In this document: piece after piece, positions 25,043 to 36,087 of the stretch
How positions within the stretch are numbered: position 1 is the stretch's first letter
Layout of the letters: the number at the start of each line of letters is the position of its first letter
Assembly (NCBI RefSeq): GCF_037969725.1
Contig: NZ_CP150203.1
Coordinates: 2,930,001 to 2,994,000, forward strand
Direction of reading: 5' to 3'
DNA: 64,000 nucleotides
Source of the DNA: Paenibacillus sp. FSL W8-0426
GTDB lineage: Bacteria > Bacillota > Bacilli > Paenibacillales > Paenibacillaceae
Translations under genes and position numbers: made by a program
The notes under the pieces: generated by a model
What the model saw: the letters and a program-made list of their open reading frames with translations, nothing else
What the model was told of the DNA's origin: nothing
Databases searched by the model: none

Positions 25043-26083
25043 ATGCTTTATTCCAATTCCGTGCAATCTCTTTTTGAGCCTATTACTTTAGGAAATCTGG
25101 TCCTGCCCAATCGCACCGTCATGGCGCCGATGACCCGCGGCATGTCGCCGAACGGGGTTCCCGGCCCGGACGTTGCAGGCTATTACCGCCGCAGAGCCGA
25201 GAATGGCGTCGGTCTGATCGTGACGGAAGGCACGGTGGTGGATCATGCAGATGCATCCGACCAGCAAAACGTTCCCCATTTCTATGGAGAAGAGGCTCTC
25301 AAAGGCTGGGCCCACGTGGTGTCCGAAGTGCATGCGGCCGGCGGCAAAATCATGCCGCAGATTTGGCACATGGGCGTAAAAGGCCAAGTCAATGATTATT
25401 CCGAATCGGACATTGCGGGCATCGTGTCGGCATTTGCCCAAGCTGCTGCCGAGGCCAAACGCATCGGTTTTGACGGCATTGAAATCCACGGCGCGCATGG
25501 GTACCTGATCGACCAGTTTTTCTGGGAGAAAACGAATCAGCGCACAGACCGTTACGGCGGAAGCATGCTTGCGCGCACTCGTTTTGCGGAAGAAGTGGTT
25601 CGTGCATGCCGGAAGGCGGTAGGTCCGGATTTCCCGATCATCCTGCGCATTTCGCAATGGAAGAGCTCGGATTATACAGCCAAACTGGCAAAAACGCCGG
25701 AGGAGCTGGAGCATTTCTTGGCACCGCTGCTTGAAGCGGGCGTAGACCTTTTCCACTGCTCGACTCGGCGCTTCTGGGAGCCTGAATTCGAAGGTTCTGA
25801 TTTGAATTTTGCCGGTTGGGTGAAAAAAATAACGGGCAAGCCAACCATCACTGTCGGTTCTGTAGGCCTCGACGACGACTTCATGGCACTGTTCACCCGT
25901 GGACAGGGTGCAGGCAACGCAGGCATCGAAGGTTTGGCGCAGAAGCTCGCCAACGGAGAGTTCGATTTGGTAGCGATCGGCAGAGCGCTTCTGGTCGACC
26001 CGGCTTGGGTCAGCAAAATCCGGGACGGCCGCACGGAGGAATGGATTCCATTCACCCCCGAAGCACTGCAAACTTTATCTTAA
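25043..26083 (+). CDS. Second old-yellow-enzyme family oxidoreductase with shortened loop
   Basis: A 346-aa FMN-dependent NADH:flavin oxidoreductase with the family blocks NRTVMAPMTRG, GFDGIEIHGAHGYLIDQFFW and AIGRALLVDPAW. Between WHMG and SESDIAGI only a few residues remain, where relatives usually have about 30 more (the loop over the active site). The DNA reads straight through, so this is an in-frame deletion rather than a frameshift. It lies 55 bases after namA with GGAGGG before the ATG, so it is probably co-transcribed. Substrate may differ from NamA. Confidence 0.88.
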   Translation: MLYSNSVQSLFEPITLGNLVLPNRTVMAPMTRGMSPNGVPGPDVAGYYRRRAENGVGLIVTEGTVVDHADASDQQNVPHFYGEEALKGWAHVVSEVHAAGGKIMPQIWHMGVKGQVNDYSESDIAGIVSAFAQAAAEAKRIGFDGIEIHGAHGYLIDQFFWEKTNQRTDRYGGSMLARTRFAEEVVRACRKAVGPDFPIILRISQWKSSDYTAKLAKTPEELEHFLAPLLEAGVDLFHCSTRRFWEPEFEGSDLNFAGWVKKITGKPTITVGSVGLDDDFMALFTRGQGAGNAGIEGLAQKLANGEFDLVAIGRALLVDPAWVSKIRDGRTEEWIPFTPEALQTLS

Positions 26084-26099
26084 TCCATATCAGGCAGGG

Positions 26100-26127
26100 A
26101 CGAAAGCTGGCCAACGCCAGCTTTCGT
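26100..26127 (+). terminator. Hairpin ending the OYE operon
   Basis: ACGAAAGCTGG (26100-26110) pairs perfectly with CCAGCTTTCGT (26117-26127). No long T tract follows, but the position supports a terminator. Confidence 0.6.
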
Positions 26128-26224
26128 GGTATCCCCGGGATCACGCGTGGCAGGCATGGAGCAGGGATTATTCATCGTCGACGCCGGCAGCTGGAAGCGG
26201 AAGCAAGGCTTCGTAAAAAAGGGG

Positions 26225-26252
26225 TTGCAAACGCTTATACTTATGGTATACT
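26225..26252 (+). promoter_or_regulatory. Promoter of licT with overlapping cre-like site
   Basis: TTGCAA (26225-26230), 16 bases, TATACT (26247-26252). TTGCAAACGCTTATA over the -35 matches the CcpA cre consensus with one mismatch, so glucose repression is plausible. Confidence 0.6.
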
Positions 26253-26265
26253 GAGTTTACATAAC

Positions 26266-26350
26266 AGGATTGTGACCGGTAAGGCGGGCAATGCCTAAAT
26301 TGATTAGAGTACCATCAGCGCATGGTATTGTAATTAATTTAGGCATTTTT
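26266..26350 (+). promoter_or_regulatory. LicT-type antiterminator (RAT) and terminator before licT
   Basis: The RAT (26266-26295) begins AGGATTGTGACCGG and ends GGCGGGCAATGCC, the pattern bound by LicT/SacY-family proteins. It overlaps the left arm of a terminator: AATGCCTAAATT (26290-26301) pairs with AATTTAGGCATT (26336-26347), followed by a T run. The antiterminator therefore probably controls its own synthesis. Confidence 0.85.
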
Positions 26351-26385
26351 TGTTGATACTGTTCCTGTGGGGAGGTGTAACCGAG

Positions 26386-27243
26386 ATGATGTTTGTTGAG
26401 AAGGTGCTAAATAACAATGTATTGTTAACCAAAAACCATAAAGGCAAAGAAGTCATCGTTATGGGAAGAGGCATTTCTTTTAACAAGGCTGCCGGAGACC
26501 GGGTTGAGGATGAAAAAATCGATAAAATTTTTGTGCTGAACGAAAATGAATTCACAGCCAAGTTGATGGAGCTCTTGAATGACATTCCCGTTACTCATCT
26601 GGAAGTGGTCAATGAGATCGTTACCCGTGCCAATGAAGTGTTAGGCACCACGCTGAGCGACAATATTTATTTGACCCTGACCGACCACATCCATTTTGCG
26701 ATCCAGCGACACGAGAATGGCGTGCAGCTGAAAAATGCGATGCTGTTCGAAATCAAAAGCTTTTACAAGAAAGAATTCGAGATTGGCCTGGAGTCGCTCC
26801 AATACATCGAGAACTCCCTGGGGGTGAAGCTTGGCGAGGATGAAGCAGGATTTATCGCACTACATATCGTGAATGCGCGCATGGACAGCAGTGAAATGAA
26901 GCTGACGATGAAAATGACGGAAATGGTTCATTCCATTCTGAACATCGTGACCTATCATTACAACACGATTATGGACGAGTCTTCCGTAAATTATTCCAGA
27001 TTTTTAAGACACTTGCAGTATTTCTCGATGCGTGTTCTTCGAAATGAAGTACAGCAGACAGGCGAAGACTTTTTGTATAACCAAGTGAAGAAGACGTATG
27101 CCAATGCCTTTGAATGCACGCGCAAAATCAATGACTTTCTGGAAAAAACGTATCAGCAATCATTAAGCAAGGATGAATACGTATATTTGACCATTCATAT
27201 TCATCGGGTCACGGAACGCAATCATCTGGAAACAACCGAATAA
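26386..27243 (+). CDS. licT: BglG/LicT-family transcription antiterminator
   Basis: A 285-aa RNA-binding regulator. The CAT domain (residues 1-55; VEKVLNNNVLLTKNHKGKEV, GRGISFNK) is followed by PRD1 (about 70-170; conserved His in LTDHIHFAIQR and ALHIVNA) and PRD2 (about 175-285; FLRHLQYF, LTIHIHRV). Phosphorylation of PRD histidines by the PTS sets activity. ATG 26386 has GGGGAGG ten bases upstream. RAT/terminator leaders occur before this gene and before bglP, so it should permit both to be read when beta-glucosides are present. Confidence 0.93.
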   Translation: MMFVEKVLNNNVLLTKNHKGKEVIVMGRGISFNKAAGDRVEDEKIDKIFVLNENEFTAKLMELLNDIPVTHLEVVNEIVTRANEVLGTTLSDNIYLTLTDHIHFAIQRHENGVQLKNAMLFEIKSFYKKEFEIGLESLQYIENSLGVKLGEDEAGFIALHIVNARMDSSEMKLTMKMTEMVHSILNIVTYHYNTIMDESSVNYSRFLRHLQYFSMRVLRNEVQQTGEDFLYNQVKKTYANAFECTRKINDFLEKTYQQSLSKDEYVYLTIHIHRVTERNHLETTE

Positions 27244-27258
27244 CAAACCATCCGGCTG

Positions 27259-29318
<2,060 letters not shown>

Positions 29319-29337
29319 TAGAATAACTTGTGTCACG

Positions 29338-29371
29338 AAGCCTTCGATCGATACGATCGAAGGCTTTTTTG
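29338..29371 (+). terminator. Terminator after bglP
   Basis: AAGCCTTCGATCG (29338-29350) pairs perfectly with CGATCGAAGGCTT (29354-29366), then a T run. Confidence 0.92.
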
Positions 29372-29525
29372 CATGCACATTCAGCCACTCGTGTACGAAC
29401 AATATGACAATAATGTAAGGCAGGCGTAAGGTTGATACATAGGAGATCAAGGGGCTATGCGGTAAACTCGTTTATATTGAAGAGAGCGACTCAAGAGTTC
29501 GTCAAAGAAAGAGGAGAATTGCAGG

Positions 29526-30461
29526 ATGACAATGAACCGACGCAGGGTACTATGGATCACCACCATCGTCTACACCCTGATTACGTTGTATTTTTTGTTT
29601 TTGGCTTTTGGCAGACTGGACGCCGCAAAACACATCGTGGATAATCCGTTTCAATGGATTCCCGATTCTTTTTTCAAATTTCCAACATTATCGTTCCATT
29701 CAGGCATTACGTTAATGGACCTGGTTACCTTGTGGAATTATGCGGCATTCATTCCGTTCGGCATTCTGATCCCCATGCTGTACAACATTCGGTTCATCCG
29801 GTTTATGTTATGGTTTGTGCTCATCATTTTCGGAATCGAATTTTTGCAGAAATTGACGATGCTGGGCAGCGGGGATATCAACGATGTTCTTCAAAATTCC
29901 ATCGGAGCATGCATCGGTTATGCCGCCTATCGTGCAGGAGAAAGGGGAGAGCAAGGAAGGAAACGTTGGCTGATTGCAGCTATGGCGTGTATCGTGTTAT
30001 TCCTGATGACGTGGGGAACGGGAAACGTGATCAACCAACTGGCCACCAAAGTCGAAGGCCCCTTTGTGGCCATGAAGCTGGAAACGCAGCGTGAAGCAGG
30101 AACGGATGCTCAAGGTGCTGCGCTGGGGAGGTTTAGTATTAAAAAGGAACAAATTATACCTGAACACAACATGTATGATAGCCAAGGAGGCCAACAAACC
30201 TATACGTTTACGTTGAAAGACGATGAACTTGTGTTGACCGGAAATTACGGCATCCCCGATCACGCGCCGCCTGAAGGGAAAATATCCATTATTGTCGATG
30301 GGAAAGAGGTATTAGTAATAGAAGCGAATGATTATCAAGGGAGTGCAGAACAATTCGAAGTCTATATTGAACATGCTCGGCAGATGACCATCAAGATTGA
30401 AGGAAGCGAGCGATTGTGGGATATCGGATATCGGCCGCTGCAGTATAGATGGGAAAGGTAG
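29526..30461 (+). CDS. VanZ-family membrane protein
   Basis: A 311-aa protein. Four hydrophobic helices (about residues 8-150) carry the VanZ pattern (NYAAFIPFGILIPML; GIEFLQKLTMLGSGDINDVLQNSIGACIGY), a fifth helix lies near 160, and an extracellular beta-rich tail runs from about 185 to 311. VanZ relatives lower teicoplanin sensitivity in enterococci; chromosomal copies such as this have no proven role. The ribosome site GAGGAG lies before ATG 29526. It is monocistronic. Confidence 0.85.
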   Translation: MTMNRRRVLWITTIVYTLITLYFLFLAFGRLDAAKHIVDNPFQWIPDSFFKFPTLSFHSGITLMDLVTLWNYAAFIPFGILIPMLYNIRFIRFMLWFVLIIFGIEFLQKLTMLGSGDINDVLQNSIGACIGYAAYRAGERGEQGRKRWLIAAMACIVLFLMTWGTGNVINQLATKVEGPFVAMKLETQREAGTDAQGAALGRFSIKKEQIIPEHNMYDSQGGQQTYTFTLKDDELVLTGNYGIPDHAPPEGKISIIVDGKEVLVIEANDYQGSAEQFEVYIEHARQMTIKIEGSERLWDIGYRPLQYRWER

Positions 30462-30533
30462 ATTGGGCGGCCCCCTCGCCAGGGATCGCTTTACACCTTA
30501 AAGTAGGAGGGATAGAGTAAAACCGATTGTTGA

Positions 30534-30887
30534 GCGGCCATCGATGAGTATTTTTCCAAGGTCTATACGCGTGAGGATGCCAAAGAGATCAAGCCGAATC
30601 CGGAAATCTATCTCACGATGATGAAAGAACTGGAGGCATCCCCGGAGGAATGCCTTATTTTTGAAGATTCCCTTATCGGAGTGGAGGCTGCCAACAACGC
30701 CGGCATCGAGGTCGTAGCGATCGTTGACCGGTATTCGGATCACGACAGAGAACGGATCAACTCATGTTCGGACGTTCAGTTTCACGACTATGAGGAAGTG
30801 CTCAGCTTCATCGAAGCCGACAACAATTCCAGCCCTCTTTCCAATTCCTCCAACGTCAATGTCGAAGATAGCGCTACTCTCAAGTAG
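30534..30887 (+). pseudogene. HAD-superfamily (beta-phosphoglucomutase-like) 5'-truncated remnant
   Basis: The frame reads IDEYFSKVYTREDAKEIKPN, PEIYLTMMKELEASPEECLI, FEDSLIGVEAANNAGIEVVA and so on. That is the second half of a HAD phosphatase, with motif III Lys (KPNP) and motif IV Asp (FEDSLIG). An in-frame TGA at 30531 lies just before it, and the first 100 or so residues, including the nucleophile DxD, are missing. Its 3' end runs 100 bases into the converging MocR gene, so that end may also be altered. It cannot be an active enzyme. Confidence 0.8.
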
Positions 30888-32194
30888 TTCTCTCCCGTAT
30901 TGGTTCCGCTCAGAAAGCGGTCGGAATGGAATACGCGAATGCCCTTTTCCAGGAAATACGACTCGGTACGTCTTCCTCCGGCAAGACCGGGAGCGGGCAG
31001 CCAGCGGTAGAAGCTGAGCGGATGGCCCTGACTGAAAGCTTGGGGAAAATACGTATCAAACAACTGGTTGGCCTGCCGGGCCAGCCTTTTTTTGTGCTGA
31101 ACGATGGCGCTCGCTTTCCCCGACAGAATCAGCTCGGTAATAATTTCGGCGTCCAGTGAGGACGTTTTGACGTTGACGTTGAAAATCGCTTTCATGATGC
31201 GGTCCTTGTACATCTCGTGAAACACAAGATAGGCGACGCGCAGCCCCGAACAGATGGATTTGGTCGTACTGCATACATAGATCGTGCGTTCCGGAAGAAG
31301 CTGATACATCGGCTGACCGTAGTGTTCAATCACACCTGCGGACAGAAAAGCATGGATGTCATCTTCGATCAGGATCAATTGATGTTTGCGGATGACGCGG
31401 GCCAGTTCCTTTTTGCGTTCCTCCGGCATCATGATGGTCGTTGGGTTTGCACAAGAGGGCATCAGAAAAACGCCATGCACGTCGGCCTGACGGCAGTGCT
31501 CGTCCAGTGCTTCCGGTCGCATGCCGTGCAGGTCGCCCGGAATGGGGACAAGCCTGATGCGAAGCATGTTGGAAAATTCGATGAAATTCGAAAAGGTATA
31601 CTGGTCCACGGCAATGCGATGCCCGGGTTCAAATAGAGCCAGCAGCGTGATGGCGAGCGCGTTTTGTGCGCCTGAAACGATGGCAACCTGCTCCGGATCG
31701 GCATGGATGCCCAGCGTGCTCATCCAATTCAGTGCAGCAAGCTTTTGATGGGGGATACCGGCAGGATCATTGTAATTCAACAGCTGTTCGAGATAGGTTT
31801 TTTGCATCACGTTTTTGGCGGCTTCGGCAACGAGGTCGTTGGTCTGCTCAAAGGATGCCACCAAACCCAATTCGATATAGGTGTTCATCCCCGGTTCCTT
31901 CGCGATGGCAATCGAGCGTGCTGCGTTGGCCGACACAAACGTGCCGCTGCCCGTTACGCCATAGATCAAACCTTTAAGCTCGCATTGTTTGTAAGCACGT
32001 GTAATCGTGGTGAAATTAACGTCCAGAAAATCGGCCAACTCACGCTGAGGTGGGAGCTTGGTTCCTGGCGCAAGCAATCCATGCGTGATGTCATGCTCCA
32101 GCATTTTGGCGAGCGACTGGTACAGCGGGCGTGACAATTTGTTTTTGTCCGGCTTCCATGACATGGGATATTCGTCGAACGAATTGAATGGCAT
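30788..32194 (-). CDS. MocR-type GntR/aminotransferase-like regulator
   Basis: A 468-aa PLP-dependent regulator. The GntR winged helix (about residues 15-80; RPLYQSLAKMLEHDITHGLL, APGTKLPPQRELADFLDVN) is joined to a fold-type I aminotransferase domain (about 100-460) with GAQNALAITLLALF, the NPTTIMMPEERKKEL block and the PLP lysine in YVCSTTKSICSGLRVAY. Start 32194 has GAGGTGAG nearby. It is divergent from azlCD, 109 bases away, and is the obvious candidate regulator of that exporter. Its 3' end overlaps the HAD remnant. Confidence 0.9.
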   Translation of the reverse strand: MPFNSFDEYPMSWKPDKNKLSRPLYQSLAKMLEHDITHGLLAPGTKLPPQRELADFLDVNFTTITRAYKQCELKGLIYGVTGSGTFVSANAARSIAIAKEPGMNTYIELGLVASFEQTNDLVAEAAKNVMQKTYLEQLLNYNDPAGIPHQKLAALNWMSTLGIHADPEQVAIVSGAQNALAITLLALFEPGHRIAVDQYTFSNFIEFSNMLRIRLVPIPGDLHGMRPEALDEHCRQADVHGVFLMPSCANPTTIMMPEERKKELARVIRKHQLILIEDDIHAFLSAGVIEHYGQPMYQLLPERTIYVCSTTKSICSGLRVAYLVFHEMYKDRIMKAIFNVNVKTSSLDAEIITELILSGKASAIVQHKKRLARQANQLFDTYFPQAFSQGHPLSFYRWLPAPGLAGGRRTESYFLEKGIRVFHSDRFLSGTNTGENYLRVALSSTLTLEELERGLELLSASMKLSTSS

Positions 32195-32302
32195 ACACTC
32201 ACCTCACAACATTGTAATCCATACAATTATAACATTGATTGTATGGAAATGTGTTGCTACACTAACGTAGAACCGTATTATAGCAAGGAGATGCAGCAAA
32301 CG

Positions 32303-33022
32303 ATGACAGACAGAATGAAGCTTCGAACGGCTTTTCGGGCCGCCTTTCCGACCACGCTTCCGATTTTGGCCGGATTTTTATTTTTGGGGATTGCGTACGG
32401 CATTTTGATGAATGCCTCGGGTTTTGGAGCGAGTTATGCCATCCTGATGGCGCTGCTCGTTTTTGCCGGATCGATGGAGTTTGTGGCGGTAAACCTGCTG
32501 CTTGGCGCATTTAACCCGATCGGTGCGCTAATGATGACCTTAATGGTGAATGCGCGGCATTTATTTTACGGCATTTCAATGCTGGATAAGTATAGAGGAA
32601 CCGGATGGAAGAAGCCGTACCTGATCTTCGGATTATGCGATGAATCGTTTTCCATCAATTATACGGCCGACATTCCCGAAGAAGTGGATCGGGGATGGTA
32701 CATGTTTTTCGTCACCTTGCTCAACCATAGCTATTGGGTCATTGGCGCTGCCATCGGAGGCTTCTTCGGATCACTCGTCAGCTTCAATCTGGAAGGGCTG
32801 GAATTCGTCATGACAGCGTTGTTCGTCGTCATTTTCATGGAGCAATGGAGCAAGGAACGGTCGCATCACAGCGCCTTGCTTGGCTTGGGCATTTCGATCC
32901 TGTGCCTCATCATCTTCAAAGGCGGCAGCTTTATCATTCCCTCCATGGCCGGACTGCTGATCGTGCTTACGCTGATCAGACCCAAACTGGATCAGAGAGC
33001 GGGGGAAACGACATGTCCATGA
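32303..33022 (+). CDS. azlC: AzlC-family branched-chain amino acid exporter, large subunit
   Basis: A 239-aa membrane protein with the AzlC pattern ([64 protein letters not shown]). With AzlD it exports branched-chain amino acids or analogues. ATG 32303 is 12 bases from AAGGAG, while ATG 32291 abuts that site; I prefer 32303. It overlaps azlD by ten bases. Probably regulated by the divergent MocR gene. Confidence 0.9.
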   Translation: MTDRMKLRTAFRAAFPTTLPILAGFLFLGIAYGILMNASGFGASYAILMALLVFAGSMEFVAVNLLLGAFNPIGALMMTLMVNARHLFYGISMLDKYRGTGWKKPYLIFGLCDESFSINYTADIPEEVDRGWYMFFVTLLNHSYWVIGAAIGGFFGSLVSFNLEGLEFVMTALFVVIFMEQWSKERSHHSALLGLGISILCLIIFKGGSFIIPSMAGLLIVLTLIRPKLDQRAGETTCP

Positions 33023-33345
33023 CGGTAACCGAACAACTCATTACGATCGGCATGGTTGTGCTTGGCACGATGATGACGCGCTTTCTTCCATTTCTGTTGT
33101 TCCCGCCTGGTCGTACTACGCCTAAGTACGTGCAATATTTAGGGAGGGTTCTGCCGGCAGCGGCGATCGGCATGCTGGTGATCTATAGCGTCAAAGACAT
33201 TCATCTGTTGTCCGGGAACCACGGCGTGCCTGAACTGGTGTCGATCCTGGCTGTTGTGCTGCTTCATTATTGGAAGAAAAACATGTTATTGTCCATTGCT
33301 GGCGGAACGCTGCTTTACATGGCCTTGGTGCAGTTCGTCTTTTAG
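33013..33345 (+). CDS. azlD: AzlD-family exporter, small subunit
   Basis: A 110-aa protein with four hydrophobic helices ([40 protein letters not shown]) that forms a complex with AzlC. ATG 33013 overlaps the azlC 3' end, implying translational coupling. The frame from 32734 is an out-of-frame extension within azlC and is not used. Confidence 0.9.
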   Translation: MSMTVTEQLITIGMVVLGTMMTRFLPFLLFPPGRTTPKYVQYLGRVLPAAAIGMLVIYSVKDIHLLSGNHGVPELVSILAVVLLHYWKKNMLLSIAGGTLLYMALVQFVF

Positions 33346-33473
33346 CACCACGTTGGTGTGCGGCTGATGAATCTGGCCTATTTTAAACATCTCTCGGACG
33401 GAAGGCAAGCCTACCTTTGCTAACCGGTTGGGGGATTTTTTTCTGCCAGCATCAAGTGATTTGAAGGAGTGTT

Positions 33474-33653
33474 ATGAATATGAACCCATATTTTGAAGAT
33501 GACGGAAACTTCATGCATAATATGGATAGGAAAAGGATTCTTAATCGGGAACTGAGAAAGGGTGGATCAGATGGGAGCACCTACATTTCTGGAAACAGGT
33601 CACATGAAGGAAGGCTTTCCGATTCGGGTCATTCATACCGGTCCGCAGTTTAA
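33474..33653 (+). CDS. Possible 59-aa frame overlapping the AraC gene start
   Basis: ATG 33474 with AAGGAG four to five bases upstream reads MNMNPYFEDDGNFMHNMDRK and continues in a different frame 83 bases into the AraC gene. It may be an upstream peptide that affects AraC translation, or chance. I do not recognise it. Confidence 0.25.
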   Translation: MNMNPYFEDDGNFMHNMDRKRILNRELRKGGSDGSTYISGNRSHEGRLSDSGHSYRSAV

Positions 33654-34449
33654 TTTTGCCGCACATTGGCATGAAGAAGTAGAGATGGTCGTTGTCAGGG
33701 GAACGCGGGCGCGAATTGGCCTCAACAGCCGGGTCGTAGAGTTGGGGCAGGGCGACATCATGGTGATCAAACCGGGGGACGTGCACTGTTTTCTGCCCGG
33801 TACCGAGCATCTGACGATCATTCTTTTCCGCTTGGAGCTGTTCACAGAGAGCTTGGTCGTCGACAAAGCCACCCAGCCGCTGCGGGAGTTATTCGGCAAA
33901 TCGACGCATTTACCCGCGATGACGCTCAAAGAAATCGACATCAACCGCTATCTTGACGTCATTTCCAATGAAAACAGAAACGAGCAGATCGGTTATCAGT
34001 GGGTCATGATTGCCAGGTTTTACGATCTTGTCGTTCATCTGCTGCGCACGCAAAAGCCTGCGGAGGAGGAATGCAGCGGCGAATGGCCGTGTACCTTATC
34101 CAAAAAGTTCGAATTCGTCGAGTCGGTCTGCGAATACCTTGAAGCGCACTACGAAGAACCGATCAAGCTGGATCAGGTCGCGGAGCATATCAAATTCAGC
34201 AAATTTTACGTGTGCAAGCTGTTTAAGGAAATCAAAGGAATTACGCTCATGGAGTATTTGAATCACTTCAGGATCGTGAAGTCAGAGTGGGCGCTGCTGT
34301 TCAGCCAAGCGACCATTTTGGATATCGCGATCCATCATGGATTCAATAACCTGACTTCCTACAATCGGCTGTTCAAAAAATATAATGACTGCACGCCTTC
34401 CGAATTTCGGAAGCGGCATCGCACAAAGATCACAACATATGAAGGTTGA
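33571..34449 (+). CDS. AraC-family regulator of the 34.5-37.9 kb transporter
   Basis: A 292-aa AraC protein. A cupin sensor (about residues 20-110; FNFAAHWHEEVEMVVVRGTR, GDIMVIKPGDVHCF) is followed by two C-terminal helix-turn-helices (about 190-285; IKLDQVAEHIKFSKFYVCKL, ILDIAIHHGFNNLTSYNRLF). ATG 33571 is favoured over GTG 33562 because GGTGG lies five bases upstream. It is directly upstream of a sugar transporter operon and probably activates it. Confidence 0.88.
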   Translation: MGAPTFLETGHMKEGFPIRVIHTGPQFNFAAHWHEEVEMVVVRGTRARIGLNSRVVELGQGDIMVIKPGDVHCFLPGTEHLTIILFRLELFTESLVVDKATQPLRELFGKSTHLPAMTLKEIDINRYLDVISNENRNEQIGYQWVMIARFYDLVVHLLRTQKPAEEECSGEWPCTLSKKFEFVESVCEYLEAHYEEPIKLDQVAEHIKFSKFYVCKLFKEIKGITLMEYLNHFRIVKSEWALLFSQATILDIAIHHGFNNLTSYNRLFKKYNDCTPSEFRKRHRTKITTYEG

Positions 34450-34470
34450 TGAACAATATTTGTGGAGAAA

Positions 34471-34534
34471 GCCCTCCTCCAAAATCACTATACTCAAGTA
34501 AATTGAAAGCGTTTACTTTTCTCTGGAGGAGGGC
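34471..34534 (+). promoter_or_regulatory. cre site inside an SD-sequestering inverted repeat
   Basis: GCCCTCCTCCA (34471-34481) is the exact complement of TGGAGGAGGGC (34524-34534), which contains the ribosome site of the lipoprotein gene. Between them lie TATACT (34490-34495, a possible -10) and TTGAAAGCGTTTACT (34503-34517), a full match to the cre consensus. Transcripts reading in from araC would hide the ribosome site; transcripts started between the arms would not. Confidence 0.7.
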
Positions 34535-34538
34535 CCTC

Positions 34539-35816
34539 ATGAAGAGCTTTAAACGATATGCCGTTTCAATGATCGCATTATTAAGCGCAACGCTAATGTT
34601 GTCCGGCTGTCAACCCGGCATGGGAAACGCGTCCAAACAGCAGGAAATTACCGTCTGGAGCTTTACGGATGAAGCGGGTTATGCCATCGAGAAATTCGAG
34701 GAAACGTATCCGGACATCAAAGTGAATTTCGTCAACATTCCAGGGAACTTTTATATGACCAAATTGAAGTCGGCTTTGCAGACCACGTCCAAGGCTCCCG
34801 ACGTGTTCATGATCGAAAACGGCGGCATTCGGGAACTGATCGATGTTCCGTATCTCGAAAATCTGTCGGCCCCGCCGTATAACGCCGATGATTTGCTGCA
34901 AGAGCAGTATGCTTTTGTGCAGGCCAATGAGAAGGATAGCGAGGGCAACGTCAAAGCGATTGGATACCAGGGTACGCCGGGTGGCATTTATTATCGGAGG
35001 GATCTGGCCAAAACGTATTTGGGGACGGACGACCCGGTGAAAGTCGGTGCGCAGATCGATACCTGGGACAAAATTTTCGAGATCGGGGAGCGGGTGCAGC
35101 GGGAGAGCGGCAATCAGGTTCATGCCCTGGCCAACTGGAATGCGATTTCCAACTCGTATGACGGCATTCCTTGGGTAGAGGACGGTAAGCTTGTGATCAA
35201 CCCCGTCTACATGCAGATTCTGGACCTTGTCCGCGAAGCGCGCCAGCGTCATGTGCTGGCAGAGTTCGAAGAAGGCAGCGCCGGTTATGCCGCATCCATG
35301 CAAAAGGGGCAGGTCATGTTCTATCCCGGGGCAACTTGGGCGCTCCAATATACGTTCAAGGCGAATGCGCCGGACACCTCCGGTTTGTGGGGACTGGCGG
35401 CAGGCCCGACCGATTTCAGTGCCGGCGGGACGTATATTGCGATGTACAGCAAAAGCGACAAAAAGGATCTCGCCTGGAAATTCATCGAGTTTTATAACTT
35501 TAACCATGATTTCTTGAAAGAGCTGGCGACCGAGCAGGATTATTTTACGAGCAATATGGTCGTGAACGACAAGCTTGCGCAAACGGCCACATCAGACTAT
35601 CTCGGCGGACAGAAGCATTTCGAATTTTTTTCCGAGGCGGCCAAACGCGTTCCCGTGTATGAGAGAACCCGTTATGACACCACGATCAACAACGACATTT
35701 TCAAAAACGTGCTCCAGCTGTATCTCAACAACGACATTAACACCAAAGAGGAAGCCGTGGAGAGGATCAAGCGCGATGTTCGGTTAAGGTTCCCGGAACT
35801 ATATGTACCGCACTAA
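34539..35816 (+). CDS. Sugar ABC transporter substrate-binding lipoprotein
   Basis: A 425-aa family-1 solute-binding protein. The signal ends in the lipobox LSGC, with the lipid-modified Cys near residue 24. The mature domain has typical blocks (ITVWSFTDEAGYAIEKFEE; GQVMFYPGATWAL; LAWKFIEFYNFN). GGAGGAGGG precedes ATG 34539. The last five codons and the stop (LYVPH, TAA) lie within the terminal inverted repeat of repeat copy 2, so the original C-terminus has been altered or extended. It works with the two permeases beyond the repeat. Confidence 0.92.
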   Translation: MKSFKRYAVSMIALLSATLMLSGCQPGMGNASKQQEITVWSFTDEAGYAIEKFEETYPDIKVNFVNIPGNFYMTKLKSALQTTSKAPDVFMIENGGIRELIDVPYLENLSAPPYNADDLLQEQYAFVQANEKDSEGNVKAIGYQGTPGGIYYRRDLAKTYLGTDDPVKVGAQIDTWDKIFEIGERVQRESGNQVHALANWNAISNSYDGIPWVEDGKLVINPVYMQILDLVREARQRHVLAEFEEGSAGYAASMQKGQVMFYPGATWALQYTFKANAPDTSGLWGLAAGPTDFSAGGTYIAMYSKSDKKDLAWKFIEFYNFNHDFLKELATEQDYFTSNMVVNDKLAQTATSDYLGGQKHFEFFSEAAKRVPVYERTRYDTTINNDIFKNVLQLYLNNDINTKEEAVERIKRDVRLRFPELYVPH

Positions 35817-36028
35817 TCAACCACACAAGGCCACTGCGAGTGCAGTACCATCTTCCGATCGCCGTTATCCCCAGATTTTTTGATTCCCCTTCTACAAGGG
35901 GGAAATCCGGTGATAAATGCCTAGCGTATGCTTCCGATGGAGCTTTCTTGCAGAAAGCTTTTAGCTTCGCTTCTCCAGATTGGTTCTGCCTCTCCGTTAA
36001 CGTGTGTATGTAATTTGCGGTTTATATA
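35800..36028 (-). repeat. Dispersed 229-nt structured repeat, copy 2 (reverse orientation)
   Basis: The reverse complement has the same core as copies 1 and 3 (AACGGAGAGGCAGAA, AGAAGCGAAGC, AGCTTTCT-GCA-AGAAAGCT, CCATCGGAAGCAT, CACCGGATTTCC ... AAATCTGGGGATAAC, CGATCGGAAGATGG, CACT-CGC-AGTG). The ends are TATATGTACCGCA and TGCGGTTTATATA, which pair with each other but differ from the TTGAAC-type ends of copies 1 and 3. It sits between the lipoprotein gene and its permease genes, covers the lipoprotein stop codon, and its length is exactly that of copy 3. Confidence 0.88.
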
Positions 36029-36087
36029 GAAGTTGATTAGGCATAGGCCTGAAAGACTCACGAATCCGATGACTGGAGGTTGGAACG

